A stretch of 20,346 nt of DNA from Phaeoceros laevis. Taxonomy: Eukaryota > Anthocerotophyta > Anthocerotopsida > Notothyladales. The stretch lies in assembly GCA_049999765.1 (NCBI GenBank), contig JBNGIQ010008913.1:1-20346 (forward strand). Reading direction: 5' to 3'. A program made the translations under genes and the position numbers. The notes beneath the pieces were generated by a model that was given only the letters and a program-made list of their open reading frames with translations, was not told the DNA's origin and made no database searches. Positions 7,484 to 16,030 of the stretch are shown piece after piece. Position 1 is the first letter of the stretch. Every line of letters begins with the position of its first letter.

Positions 7484-7488
7484 GGCAC
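7484..7488. repeat. Target-site duplication GGCAC, right copy
   Basis: Partner of 750-754. It lies inside the ORF A coding frame (GTG CC on the minus strand), so removing the element and one copy keeps the frame of ORF A. Confidence 0.9.
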
Positions 7489-9081
7489 CACTCGTGCAGA
7501 CTGTACAGTCGATGGTTCCATCACAACATTGTTCTCCATGGTCAGAGCCGAGCCTGCGTCCGAGGAGCCGGAGCCCTGCAGGGTGATGCCACCAGAAGGT
7601 GGGGTGCGGAGTAAGCCGACTTTCTTGTTGCTGTATGGCCTCCTGGGCCCAAAGAAATCTCGTTCACTGCCCCACTTTGCCAGTTTATGCTTGCCGCCCC
7701 TGCCTCTGAAGCTGCTAACCCTGATGTGCTCCTTTCCAGCATTGTCCTTCCCTTTCTTGTAAACATGTTGCTTAGGTGCCAACTGCGCAACCCTTTCTTT
7801 GCGTTCTTCCTCTTCCGTGAAGGCTGGTGGCTTGATTAGCTTTTCCACGTATCGTGGGCCAAGCGCATCACCATATTCACTCAGGAGGGTGGCCTCTAGA
7901 TCCTTTGCCTGCTGGCGAGCAGCTCTGATCATCCATTCCCGTATGTGCAAAAACATGATCTGTGCTTTTATCATCTCACGATTTGCCTGCAGGGTGAGAA
8001 AAACTAGAAATGCATTCCATCTCAGCTGCAGGGTTGGGTGCTGGAAGAAGAGGTCTAGATTGTTTGCCATGAAGTACATTGCATGGTCAAACCAAAGAAT
8101 GCTAGCAGTACAGCGAACCTCTGTCCCCTTGGGATTGCCCGCATCATCGCAAACACATTTGACAAAAGGTCGGTTCCAGTTCCACAGCTCTTTGTTGTAC
8201 TTTCTAGCCTCCCTTCGGCGTGCTCCAGTGACTAATGCCTGTTTGCATCTAGCCATCATGAGCTGTTTGTGAGGACATTTGAGCTCAAAGGTTGTAGATT
8301 GCGGGCTGTTAGCAAACCTAACAGCATTTGCCAGCGTGAGATTGCCTGACAGTGCTTTCTGCCTGCATTCTTCCATTTCCACCTCGGACAGGTAACCAAA
8401 CACTTGCCAAGTTGCCATGTTAATAGGAGCTAGCAAATTGACATTGCAATTAGACCAGATTCTATGATTCCACTTACTAACTTCAGATTCGACATCCCTT
8501 GCAGGCACCACTGGGACCGGACACTGCTCTTGTAATGCTGCTTGCCTTTCGGCACTCTGTTGCGCCTTGCTAGTCTCAAGGATTTTCTTTGTACCCTCCG
8601 TTGCATCGCTGCTCTTGTTAGCAAGTGGATGGTCAAAGACTCCATCTTCTTTGAAACATGCAGCTGGGGTGTGGGAACCAACAACCATACCGAAGTAATT
8701 TGCGATGAGCTCTTTGAGTTCTTCAGCCTCGATGGCGTTTGACTCATTATCAGCGATGTATTGGTTGAGCAGTCCATGGACAGTGTGAAGCTTAGCCAGT
8801 CCTTCTGTGGGGTCGGTCAGACAGGCAAATTTTAGCTTTACCCAATTGTCCAATGCCAAAATATCAATGAGTAACGGAAGAACTCCATCGGATGTTACGT
8901 TTTCCATTGCTGCCTTGTCCAGGGCGATGACTATCTGATGGAACTCTGGTTGGTTGATGGACAGGAGCACAGCCTGGACAGCCGGTGAGGGCATAGGTCC
9001 ACCCTCATACCCTGGGTATCCAAGCTCGAGTAGTTCCTCGAACCATGTTGCCTCTTCCTGGCATTTCGTCAAGACGCTTGG
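7484..9081 (-). pseudogene. ORF A: unrecognised long coding frame, disrupted by Copia-1
   Basis: A minus-strand frame of about 530 codons. It is open from 9081 (after TGA 9084-9082), with its first ATG at 8994-8992. That late ATG suggests the true start is in an upstream exon or has been lost. Middle part: a W/R-rich helical region (S-K-W-N-H-R-I-W) and K-C-V-C-D-D-A-G. About 60-100 residues before the break lies a basic RNA-binding-like segment (S-S-F-R-G-R-G-G-K-H-K). No Zn knuckle, protease, RT or transposase motif was found. Its C-terminus lies across Copia-1 at 701-754, and ORF B starts 34 bp after the restored stop. A gag-like ORF1 of a retroelement is my leading guess; a host gene is the alternative. 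Absence of stops over 1.6 kb makes coding very likely. Confidence 0.7.
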
Positions 9082-9660
9082 TCAGACATGTATGTAGTAG
9101 TAAAGGAAATGTGGTGACCAAACCTCCTTCAAGTAAGAACGCAGCATTCCCGTTTGTACACACACATAGTTTTCCAGAAAAGAGTCTTTGATTTTGATAG
9201 TTTTTGTGAAACTGAAGTAGACTGAAAACTGTATGGTGACATTGCCTTTTTCAAGGTCCCAACTACAACCATGCACACTGACAGGTCTGATTTGCCTTGT
9301 GCAAGGATCCAGCCAGGATGCTGGCCAGCAATCTGAGTTTTTGACGTCGAGGCATGGTGTCTCCTGGCGTGATGTTGCAACAAAAGGATGTATCCTTGAA
9401 GTAGCCTTGTGGTTTCATGGACCCTGCATGGTCTTGTCATTGCTTTTTGATTTGTAGGTTCAGCCAATTACAAATAGGTTGTAGAGGCATTCCCATCATT
9501 GGTGAGTAGCTAAGCAAAGTATCAAAGCACAGGTTGCGCAAAGACATGCCAAAAAATACCATTTTTTGCACGTTTGCCAACCATTTCGCAGAGCAGGCAT
9601 CTGTATGGTAAGTACAGATTTCCACTTCTCCTTCATCAGTGCCAAAGAAGTTTCATTGCC
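9082..9660 (-). pseudogene. Coding-like remnants or upstream exons of ORF A
   Basis: Two stretches upstream of ORF A have protein-like composition. 9412-9085 is open and includes H-G-C-S-W-D-L-E-K-G-N-V-T-I and M-L-R-S-Y-L-K-E-V. 9625-9437 includes K-W-L-A-N-V-Q-K-M-V-F-F-G. A possible short GT-AG intron lies between them (about 9470-9430) and another between the first stretch and ORF A (GTTTGG... to ...CCAAG, about 9122-9078). Phases do not join cleanly and a frameshift is needed near 9290, so this may be a decayed gene. No family recognised. Confidence 0.3.
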
Positions 9661-11446
9661 CAGGTTTCTGGTGGTCCATTGGCAGACCTGGGTCCTGCAT
9701 TTGTGCTACTAATCAAAAACTGTCAGCCAGTAGGACTCCTATGTTCTCAACAATCCTATAGTGGTCAGCAAATAACATTTGTCCTTTCAGAAACCAGAAG
9801 TCATAAGGGCAGCGTACCTGACCAGATATCTAGGGTAGTTGATAGATCCATGTCCTCTAGTTCACATTTAGGCATTGAGCAGATCAAAGTTAAATAACAA
9901 CAAGCAATTTTTTAGCATCTCATTCAGACTTCAACCATATTTGACATGTTTTTTGTTGAACTATAGGTCTGGACAGTCTCAGAACGGGCCTGGCTTAACA
10001 TTGCAAACGGGCAACAATAGAATAAAGCAAGCAGCCAGTCACAGCACAAAAGACAACTGAAACCTGAGGACAAACATGTGGTTTGGACGTGATCAGTTGT
10101 GCAAACCCCAAAAGGTGACCAGGAAAATAGCACTACATTGTCTCGTTAAGGCAAATGACTCAAGTAGGAGGTACTTACAGATTGCGTCTGGCTGCCTTGA
10201 GACATAGCTTGCTACAGAACGCTTTCACGGGTATCAGATAATGCGGTTCAAGTACGTAACGCGTGCAGTCCGCTTCTTGGTGAAACAACTTGTCTCTGAG
10301 TGGCTAGAAGGACCTCTTGGCGGACTATAAAGCAGGGGTGTCACAAGCTATCAGCAGGTAAGGGCCACTGCCCGGACTGGTAATGCTGCAGACTGCCCGC
10401 AAGGGCCTGAAGACTTGTGCACTGTGCCACAGGGCAGGTATTGACAATGATCGTTGAAAAACGATGTAGGCTAAGGGGCCGTGCCCAAGAGACAAAAGGC
10501 ACTAGAGCCTAGCCGACTGGGAGAGCAGGAGCTTGAGATCTCAGCACAGCGAGAGGGCACTTTGGGACCACCGTAGGCAGATGAGAATGGCTAGCAGGGG
10601 CAGGTATTTATCATAAGGAAGTCAGTGACAAGGTCTTGCTAGAGAGCAGTGACGGCTGTGAGCTGGGATGAGTGAGGTGAGATCACAATGGCGGGAACGA
10701 AGTTTGCGGCTGAGAAAGCATGTATTAGATGGTATTTTTGACATAGCTAGCATGAATCCAGTCTAATATCCTGTCCTTCTTTCTATCAGCTATGAAAGCA
10801 AAAAATCTGGTGGGGATTGACAGCAGACCTGTATGATAAAGGGTCCCTCTGAGCCGTACAGGCATTGCCCCTGAAGTTTGTGTTTGTAAGAAATTGCCAG
10901 GGGCCATCGAAAGGCCAAGAGTCTTGATTGCAAGTTGCCAAAACCGTCCAGCTGCCACCGAGATCTAGCACAAATCGAGTAGGTAACATGTATTTTAGGC
11001 GTTAGCCGCAAGGGCCTTTATTGTACCTGCCTTGTGTCATTTTTTCCTCCACTCCATTCAGCCCGTTTCCCGAGAGGCCATAAATTGGCATGGGCCCAAG
11101 ACTATTTTGCAGATCACGTTTCTACCGGCAATCACCTGTTTGTCAGGGCCGAGATGATTAGCCTCCACTGCATATCTGAATGAGGTGTCATGATTGTATT
11201 GGGTCAAGCCCGTCAAGTTGTATCAACTAGAAATGTATCCTGATTGCAAGCTTTTTTAGCCATGTCATCAAGCAGCTTATGTGCCATGTATGGTATTATA
11301 AGCTGTCATCAGATGTTGGCCATAACATAACATATCTTATATCACCAAGTATCATTGCCATAGGTTCACATAGCAATTGCATATTTTCTCATAAAGCACA
11401 TTTTCAGTTAACGCATTCCAGATGCAACTAATAGACACATATATAT
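9661..11446. other. Stretch with no recognisable gene
   Basis: No ORF above about 75 codons with recognisable motifs on either strand and no RNA gene seen. Isolated splice-like signals are present, such as CTTACAG|ATTG on plus near 10180 and TGTCCTCAG on minus near 10062. There is also a small hairpin ATCGTT-GAAA-AACGAT at 10450-10465 with a GNRA-type loop. It could hold introns, UTRs or promoter sequence of the neighbouring genes. Confidence 0.5.
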
Positions 11447-11490
11447 CACACACATCACACACCCGGGAATAAGTGTGTGTGTGTGTGTGT
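11447..11490. repeat. (CA)n / (GT)9 dinucleotide tracts
   Basis: A CA-rich run at 11447-11462 is followed, after about 10 bases, by (GT)9 at 11473-11490. The two tracts are complementary and could fold back. Just upstream of the methyltransferase-like exon. Confidence 0.85.
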
Positions 11491-11509
11491 GGTTATTTGA
11501 GGAGGTTGA

Positions 11510-12408
11510 CGGTTCCATAGGTTTTATGAATGCACTGATTTTTTCACTCTTGGAAGTTGTGCAGCAAAGAAGGATGCATGGGCAAGCAGGTTCGTTTCAG
11601 GTGCTGATAGTGGCCATTCAAACTTGTTCGTGGAGCATGTTGTGCTGCACAAGTTGTGCTTCACAACAATGGACCACAAAGTTGTGAACTCCTACCAAAA
11701 ACCGTTGTTGCTCATGACTAAGCTGGTGAAAATATTTTCTGAAGAAGAGGATTGGATTGTCGATGGTTGTTCTAGATCTGGTACAATGCTGGTAGCTGCC
11801 CTGCAATGTGGCAGGCACTGTGTTTCTATTGAAGTTGATCCTAGGTGTGCTCAGAACATCCCCCATCGGATCATGTGTTTGGATCAGCTGCCGAACGGTG
11901 AACAGGAAATTGGCTGTGGCACTACGTATAGTGGATTTAGGAGCAGCAAGCGGGAGATCATGATTAACAAAACTGGTAAGGGCCCTGGCACTTTTGCTAT
12001 AGTTCGTGCAATGCACAGTCTGAGGAGCTCAAAGATCTTGCAAACTGTACAAGGTAAGTAAAAGAAAAATTCTTTTCCTTTTACCTTGGACAATTATGAA
12101 GTCTTTTGCTATTTAAGGCATGCATGGATGACTGCCATACTAGACATACACCTTGTCATGAGACCATGCTGAGCTAAGGTATCGGAATTCTAAAAGTCAT
12201 GAAGCAGGCTGGTTTCGCAGATGACCAAAAGACCAAGGGCCAGGACCTGGCTAGACTTCATAATATTAGTGTAAGGACACCGAGATCTCCCAACGTGGAA
12301 TGCGTTGCTGATTGTATGTATCACATGGCCAAGATTTGGCAGCTACAGATACAGCTCAGATTGGCAGAAAGCCTTTATGATGAGACGAGAACAGCAGACA
12401 GCTGGTAA
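11510..12408 (+). CDS. DNA methyltransferase-like protein, last two exons
   Basis: Exon 1 is open from 11510 to 12053 and ends CAAG|GTAAGT, an excellent donor. Exon 2 runs from 12197 (CTAAAAG| acceptor) to TAA 12406-12408. Both phases agree (phase 1), giving a 143-bp intron at 12054-12196. Exon 1 contains Y-Q-K-P-L-L-L-M-T-K-L, V-D-G-C-S-R-S-G-T-M-L-V-A-A-L and I-E-V-D-P-R. This resembles motifs X and I and the acidic loop of N4/N6 amino-methyltransferases (D-P-F-x-G-S-G-T family), which bind S-adenosylmethionine. The first glycine of motif I is Arg here (AGA, one transition from GGA), so SAM binding may be lost. The catalytic D/S-PP-Y motif would lie upstream and was not found. Exon 2 has no known domain. 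Partial; possibly a pseudogene. Confidence 0.55.
12054..12196 (+). other. Predicted intron of the methyltransferase-like gene
   Basis: Donor GTAAGTAA, acceptor TTCTAAAAG, T-rich early part. Removing it joins two phase-compatible frames, and exon 2 is then open to a stop. Inferred, no transcript evidence. Confidence 0.5.
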
Positions 12409-12567
12409 CATCTCAATGGTCCACATCGCAGCCAGGTTTTTTATGTTTCTTTTGCTAGGAGATTTTCCAGATCCTTCGTTTCTCTTTCTCTCTCCCGAGA
12501 ATAGCTACCTACTCCTTGCTGGACAGCCGCTATACATTAAATGCTATTAACAGACTTGTGCCTATAT

Positions 12568-12577
12568 AAGACTGGTT
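12568..12577. repeat. LINE target-site duplication, left
   Basis: AAGACTGGTT, matching 14178-14187. The final TT may belong to the tail, so the duplication is 8-10 bp. Confidence 0.8.
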
Positions 12578-12589
12578 TTTTTTTTTGGT

Positions 12590-12692
12590 GAAATCGGCGC
12601 CATTTCTTGATAATACAATACTCTACATCACTTCCTAGAGAAGTGAATCCTTCCCACTAGCTGCCAAAGTCCAAACGTACTTTGGCAGCTAG
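12590..12692 (-). other. Three tandem hairpins at the LINE 3' end
   Basis: Just inside the A tail: GAAAT / ATTTC stem with loop CGGCGCC (12590-12606); TCACTTC-ctaga-GAAGTGA (12628-12646); and a perfect 14-bp stem CTAGCTGCCAAAGT with its complement, 8-nt loop (12657-12692). Some LINE RTs recognise a 3' stem-loop of their RNA; that role is inferred here. Confidence 0.6.
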
Positions 12693-13548
12693 CCTATAAC
12701 TCCTAACGCAAAACAACGCTACACGATAAAAAACATAAAATCTACTTTAGCTCCTAGCATGCAGCGTGTTGCACCACGCGTCTTCCACTCCCTAATGTTC
12801 CAACATCAAACTCCATCGCTTTGAAAGCTCCCGGCCCTTCGTTGCTCCCAGCCCTTCGTTGTTCACGGCCTGAAAGCCCAATTCCAGACACCCCGTTGCT
12901 GAGGCTCCACCCACGCATCGCGCAGGTTCACCCATGCATCGCGTATGTTCTCTCCGTCGCCATTTGACACCCCTGCAGCACTGTCTGTACAGGAGAGAGC
13001 TCGTCGTCTCTCCTTCGCTCTCAGCTGCAAGGGTTCAACACGGCTCTCATTCAAGCTCAGCTGGACATGCCCGCTGGGCAGTGGACACTTGGGAAGCCAT
13101 GCCCCCACAGCACTGGACAGCATCGATCTCAGCAGGTTTCTCTCGCTTCCACGCTCTAGTTTCACCCTGCTCTTCACTGTTGTCATTTTTCTTATGTTTT
13201 GCCCTCTTGTGTCCATCTACCTGTTTAGGTTTGCAGCTACACACCTTGCTGGACATCATACGTTTGCGCTTGGTGACCCTAGAACCTTCCATAGATGGTT
13301 GGGCCACAGCTGTAGTCCCCCCCACTGGGCCCACATAATTCCTTTGCAGGTTTGTAGTGCTACCTCTAGCAGGACTTGTTTCCAGCTTGCCAGCCCTAGC
13401 TCTTTTCTCATCCTGTTCATTCCCATACTCACTCTCGTTCTGCTGTGTCCCTTGACAAGCTCTCCATTTCGGTTCTATGTATGTTTGACGGAGCCTTTCA
13501 ACTACCACCTCGATCTGTGAGCCACGGGCATCTGCTTTGACCCCTCCC

Positions 13549-13627
13549 AGTTCTTGGGCAGAGCAGATCTGCACAGTGCCAATCCATCTCCTGTGTTCTT
13601 TTTGGCCTTTTCTTCTTAGAGCAGCGC
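13549..13627 (-). repeat. Degenerate duplicate within LINE C-terminus, copy 2
   Basis: Matches 13751-13827 with substitutions, about 200 bp apart in the same orientation. Both encode K-R-P-K-R...D-W...A-D-[LM]-L-C-P-R-T-G on the minus strand. Copy 1 lies nearer the zinc domain. Confidence 0.65.
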
Positions 13628-13750
13628 TTAAGAAGAATCTATTACCGTCTATTGCCCCAACCTTACCTCTAAGAATTAACGTTTTAGCATTGGGACTTCT
13701 CCTCTTCCTTCATATCTGGTGATCCATGGACATCTAGCTTGCCATGTTCC

Positions 13751-13827
13751 AGTCCTAGGGCAGAGCATATCAGCTCTTTGCCAATCCACCTTCAGAAAGC
13801 GTTTAGGTCTTTTTAGCTTCAGCGCTA
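13751..13827 (-). repeat. Degenerate duplicate within LINE C-terminus, copy 1
   Basis: Partner of 13549-13627. The conserved encoded peptide in both suggests duplication of a coding segment before decay. Confidence 0.65.
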
Positions 13828-14177
13828 CACCAAAGGTCACCACCCGAGCCCAGATTTTGCACATAGTGGTCTGGATTGTTTGATTGTCTTTCCCTCTATA
13901 AATCTCGGATGTCCAGTTAGTCCATAGCTCAAAAAGAGTCGAGGACCAAACCACCATCCACTACTGCTGTTTCCTGAATGGTTTCCCTGTCTGCTCATCG
14001 ATCCCAAAAAGTGCTGTGTATTTCACGATGGTCGGACGTGCTGGAGACTCCATCCTTCTAATCCAGCTCTATATTTGACCCCATACACTTCTAGCATATG
14101 GACACTCGTAGAAGATATGTATGCTTGTATGTTTGTTGTTCCATCTGGCATCGGTTACATATCCCCATTTCAAAGAG

Positions 14178-14187
14178 AAGACTGGTT
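14178..14187. repeat. LINE target-site duplication, right
   Basis: AAGACTGGTT directly after the 5' break of the LINE. Host sequence resumes with ATTTAGCC. Confidence 0.8.
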
Positions 14188-14323
14188 ATTTAGCCTTCAG
14201 ACCCAAGTCTCTTTATTGCTCAATACCTGCCTCCCGTTTTTTGCCCCACTCTGTTTTTTCCTCTCTTCTCCTCTCCTTCTTGCCTTCTCCTGCCATAATG
14301 CCTCCTCTTGTAGTCAGCCACAC
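14188..14323. other. Pyrimidine-rich tract
   Basis: 14230-14300 is dominated by T and C on the plus strand (CTCTTCTCCTCTCC-like). This is common in plant 5' UTRs and promoters. It precedes an acidic ORF, so it may be a leader, but no TATA box or start site can be assigned. Confidence 0.35.
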
Positions 14324-14584
14324 ATGCTCCGCCCCTCTGCTGGTCTGAAAAGAATTCATGGGGACAATGGATCAGGTGATGATAATGAAGGGGCACCGGT
14401 GCCGGAAGAGGACGAGCTCGAGGAGGATAAGGAAGAAGGGAGTGATGAAATCGAAAGCGCTCACCGAGAGTTCAAACACGGTGGGAAGGAGCAAGAGCTG
14501 CCCAGCACGAACAACATGAGAATCCAGAATCGAGCCATGGCCACGCTAGCGTTGGTGCCAACCAGGAGGATATCGGCGAGTTAG
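14324..14584 (+). CDS. Small acidic ORF, unrecognised
   Basis: 86 codons from ATG 14324 to TAG 14582-14584. The centre is strongly acidic (P-E-E-D-E-L-E-E-D-K-E-E-G-S-D-E). Another frame from about 14455 to 14624 also looks protein-like (H-G-H-A-S-V-G-A-N-Q-E-D-I-G-E-L-V-G-T), so a frameshift near 14450 may join acidic N- and C-terminal parts of one protein. No family recognised. It is unclear whether this belongs to a host gene or to the flank of Copia-2. Confidence 0.3.
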   Translation: MLRPSAGLKRIHGDNGSGDDNEGAPVPEEDELEEDKEEGSDEIESAHREFKHGGKEQELPSTNNMRIQNRAMATLALVPTRRISAS

Positions 14585-14624
14585 TTGGCACCATCGCTAT
14601 GGCTAACGCACGAAACGTGCCCTA

Positions 14625-14750
14625 ACGAAGCGTCACCTGTCAATTGTCGTACAAGTTCACGGGACACGGCCTTAAAAGGCCTCACACAAGCACAAGTCAA
14701 TTAATCAATTCTCGCTTCTTTCCTACGCTAAGTCTGTCGATCCTACGCTA
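14625..14750 (+). repeat. Copia-2 5' LTR, 3' part (start not resolved)
   Basis: Ends CCTACGCTA directly against the PBS, so the terminal TA agrees with Copia-1. Contains GGCC-ttaaaa-GGCC at about 14669-14682, the counterpart of the Copia-1 TATA-like box, followed in both by TCAC. Without a 3' LTR the left edge cannot be placed; TAG at 14582 is one candidate. Confidence 0.6.
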
Positions 14751-14762
14751 TGGTATCAGAGC
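14751..14762 (+). other. Copia-2 primer-binding site
   Basis: TGGTATCAGAGC, identical to the Copia-1 PBS and complementary to the initiator-Met tRNA 3' end. Confidence 0.9.
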
Positions 14763-14768
14763 AGGTCT

Positions 14769-14945
14769 ATGGATTCCGCTGAGTCTCCCACTAGCGTGTG
14801 TGAGGTCTGCAAATCAGAGTGCTGCATTAGGTGTCTGTCTCATGATCAATTTCAAGCAGCAATCTCCGCACTCAGAATTGCACTCACCCGATTTGGGAGC
14901 ATGGCGGAAGCTTCCTTGGCAGAGGCCGTCAACCACTACTCGTAG
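14769..14945 (+). CDS. 58-aa leader ORF of Copia-2
   Basis: ATG 14769 to TAG 14943-14945; same length and position as the Copia-1 leader. Cys residues C11, C14, C18, C19 (C-E-V-C and C-C-I-R), then a helical part and the block M-A-E-A-S-L-A-E-A-V-N-H-Y. Roughly 40% identical to the Copia-1 leader by hand alignment, with no internal stop, while the flanking gag extension is frameshifted. That pattern suggests selection for a protein. Function unknown; Cys cluster may bind zinc. Confidence 0.65.
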   Translation: MDSAESPTSVCEVCKSECCIRCLSHDQFQAAISALRIALTRFGSMAEASLAEAVNHYS

Positions 14946-14985
14946 TGTCCGCGCACTTGCTGCCAAGAAGAATTGAGATGTTCTG

Positions 14986-16030
14986 ATGGATCCTCGCACA
15001 CAGCTGGGAAGATTGCACTTTCTTGCATCTATCGCGCGCCCTGATCTCGCGTTTGTCCTGCACACTGCAGCACAATCCAGTCAGTCACGCGCGCCACCTG
15101 CACAACCTGCGAGTGGACTTCCACGGTAGAACAGAACCCAGAGCAGTAGCACCAGGTCGTCTACACACATATCCCAACGTCTCATTACACACTTGGATAC
15201 AGGTGTAGACACCCTGGAGCCACTGCACACAACCGTTAGTCTACAATCTTGCATAAGGTATGTCAACAAGTAGACAAGATTTGTTGAAGGTATGTCAACA
15301 AGATTGACGACGTCAACAGCAAATGTAAGCATTTGTCGAAGGACCTTAACACTCTACTTACAAAAGTTGCGCACCTGGACAGAGTGACAAAGCAGCAAGA
15401 CACAAAGTCAGAACCTGCTACATCGAGGAGTACTACGTTTGTCAAGCTTCAGCAAATCTTGCCAAACTTTCCTGAGGATCTCCCAGATATACTTCCTGAA
15501 GAACCAAGGACGACATCATCTCAGAGGTTGCTGCACTCTTGACACATATGTCAATCGAAGCAAAATCAAGGAAGATGGTGTTTGAATATGTCGGAACTTT
15601 GGGATCCAAGCCCAGCAGGGACTCCACCTCGCCGGATTCTTGCTAGATCTGAAGCGACACCTTCAAGGTTGAGGTCTGGAACGTTACCTACAAGGCCCGG
15701 ATCTGAAGTGACATCTGAAACGTTACCAGCTCCTGGATTGGAAGAGACACTTGAAGAGTCACTAGCTCTCGGATCTGAAGAGGCATTGCTGTTTCCTGTC
15801 TTTCCAGAAAACCCCTTTGATGATCCAGAGTTTTATGCCCTTCCAGATCCTCCAACAAGTCCTACAACTGTAGACACGACAGCCTCTGGGATAGTTCTAG
15901 CTGTGCCATCCTCTCCTAGTAGCACTGTATCCACACCTAGGTCCTCACATAGTTCACACAGCTCCTCTTCCTACCACCTCGACCACTTATTTGATCTAAG
16001 TCAAACAGAGTTCAGTCAGTACACATTTGT
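14986..16030 (+). pseudogene. Gag N-terminal extension of Copia-2, fragmented
   Basis: Several frames follow one another. 14986-15129 contains G-R-L-H-F-L-A-S-I-A-R-P, similar to R-R-L-I-N-F-F-L-A-N-A-P-K-P in the Copia-1 extension. 15290-15460 is a helical stretch (V-N-K-I-D-D-V-N-S-K). 15582-16030 is Pro/Ser/Glu-rich (E-T-L-P-A-P-G-L-E-E-T-L-E-E-S). A 16-bp direct repeat (15255-15270 and 15287-15302), spaced 32 bp, is a local duplication that shifts frame. The layout mirrors the Copia-1 extension, supporting a long ancestral Gag N-terminus. Confidence 0.5.
15255..15302 (+). repeat. 32-bp local duplication
   Basis: AAGGTATGTCAACAAG at 15255-15270 and again at 15287-15302. The 32-bp period is not a multiple of three. 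Confidence 0.8.

Larger units (their letters stand above)
12576..14177 (-). mobile_element. 5'-truncated LINE (non-LTR retrotransposon)
   Basis: A 1.6-kb element on the minus strand. Its A tail appears as an 11-T run at 12576-12586. It is bounded by AAGACTGG duplications at 12568-12575 and 14178-14185 (shared up to AAGACTGGTT). Coding remnants begin right at the 5' break with the zinc domain that ends LINE ORF2 proteins: C-N-R-C then H-I-F-Y-E-C-P-Y-A-R-S-V-W, followed by L-F-E-L-W-T-N-W. The RT itself is missing. Truncation at the 5' end with a variable-length target duplication is what target-primed reverse transcription produces. Frameshifts and stops show it is old. It landed about 165 bp beyond the stop of the methyltransferase-like gene. 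Confidence 0.88.
13047..14177 (-). pseudogene. LINE ORF2 C-terminal region
   Basis: Reading on the minus strand: zf-RVT-like zinc domain (about 14165-14075, with a frameshift between the C-x2-C and H-x4-C halves), an in-frame stop near 14070, then L-F-E-L-W-T-N-W-T-S-E-I (about 13940), K-R-P-K-R-F-L-K-V-D-W-Q-R-A-D (about 13800), and a long Lys/Arg/Glu/Gln-rich tail down to 13047. The motif K-R-P-K-R-x3-x-D-W-x-x-A-D-x-L-C-P-R-T-G occurs twice, in the units at 13751-13827 and 13549-13627. The zinc-W-x-R/N tail is typical of plant and algal LINE ORF2. The charged C-terminal extension is longer than I would expect. Nonfunctional. Confidence 0.7.

Noticed and set aside
7469-8272. Plus-strand frames across ORF A
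   Set aside because: Antisense shadows of a much longer minus-strand frame, without motifs.
10450-10465. Hairpin with GAAA loop as a structured RNA
   Set aside because: Only a 6-bp stem and no surrounding conserved structure visible.
10725-11011. Overlapping short minus-strand frames
   Set aside because: Three frames of 67-77 codons over the same bases, no motifs, expected by chance.
14986-15129. A-R-P-D-L-A-F in Copia-2, resembling the copia RT/RNase H connection motif T-R-P-D
   Set aside because: It sits where Copia-1 has the similar R-R-L-I-N-F-F-L-A-N-A-P segment of the gag extension, with no other RT motif nearby.
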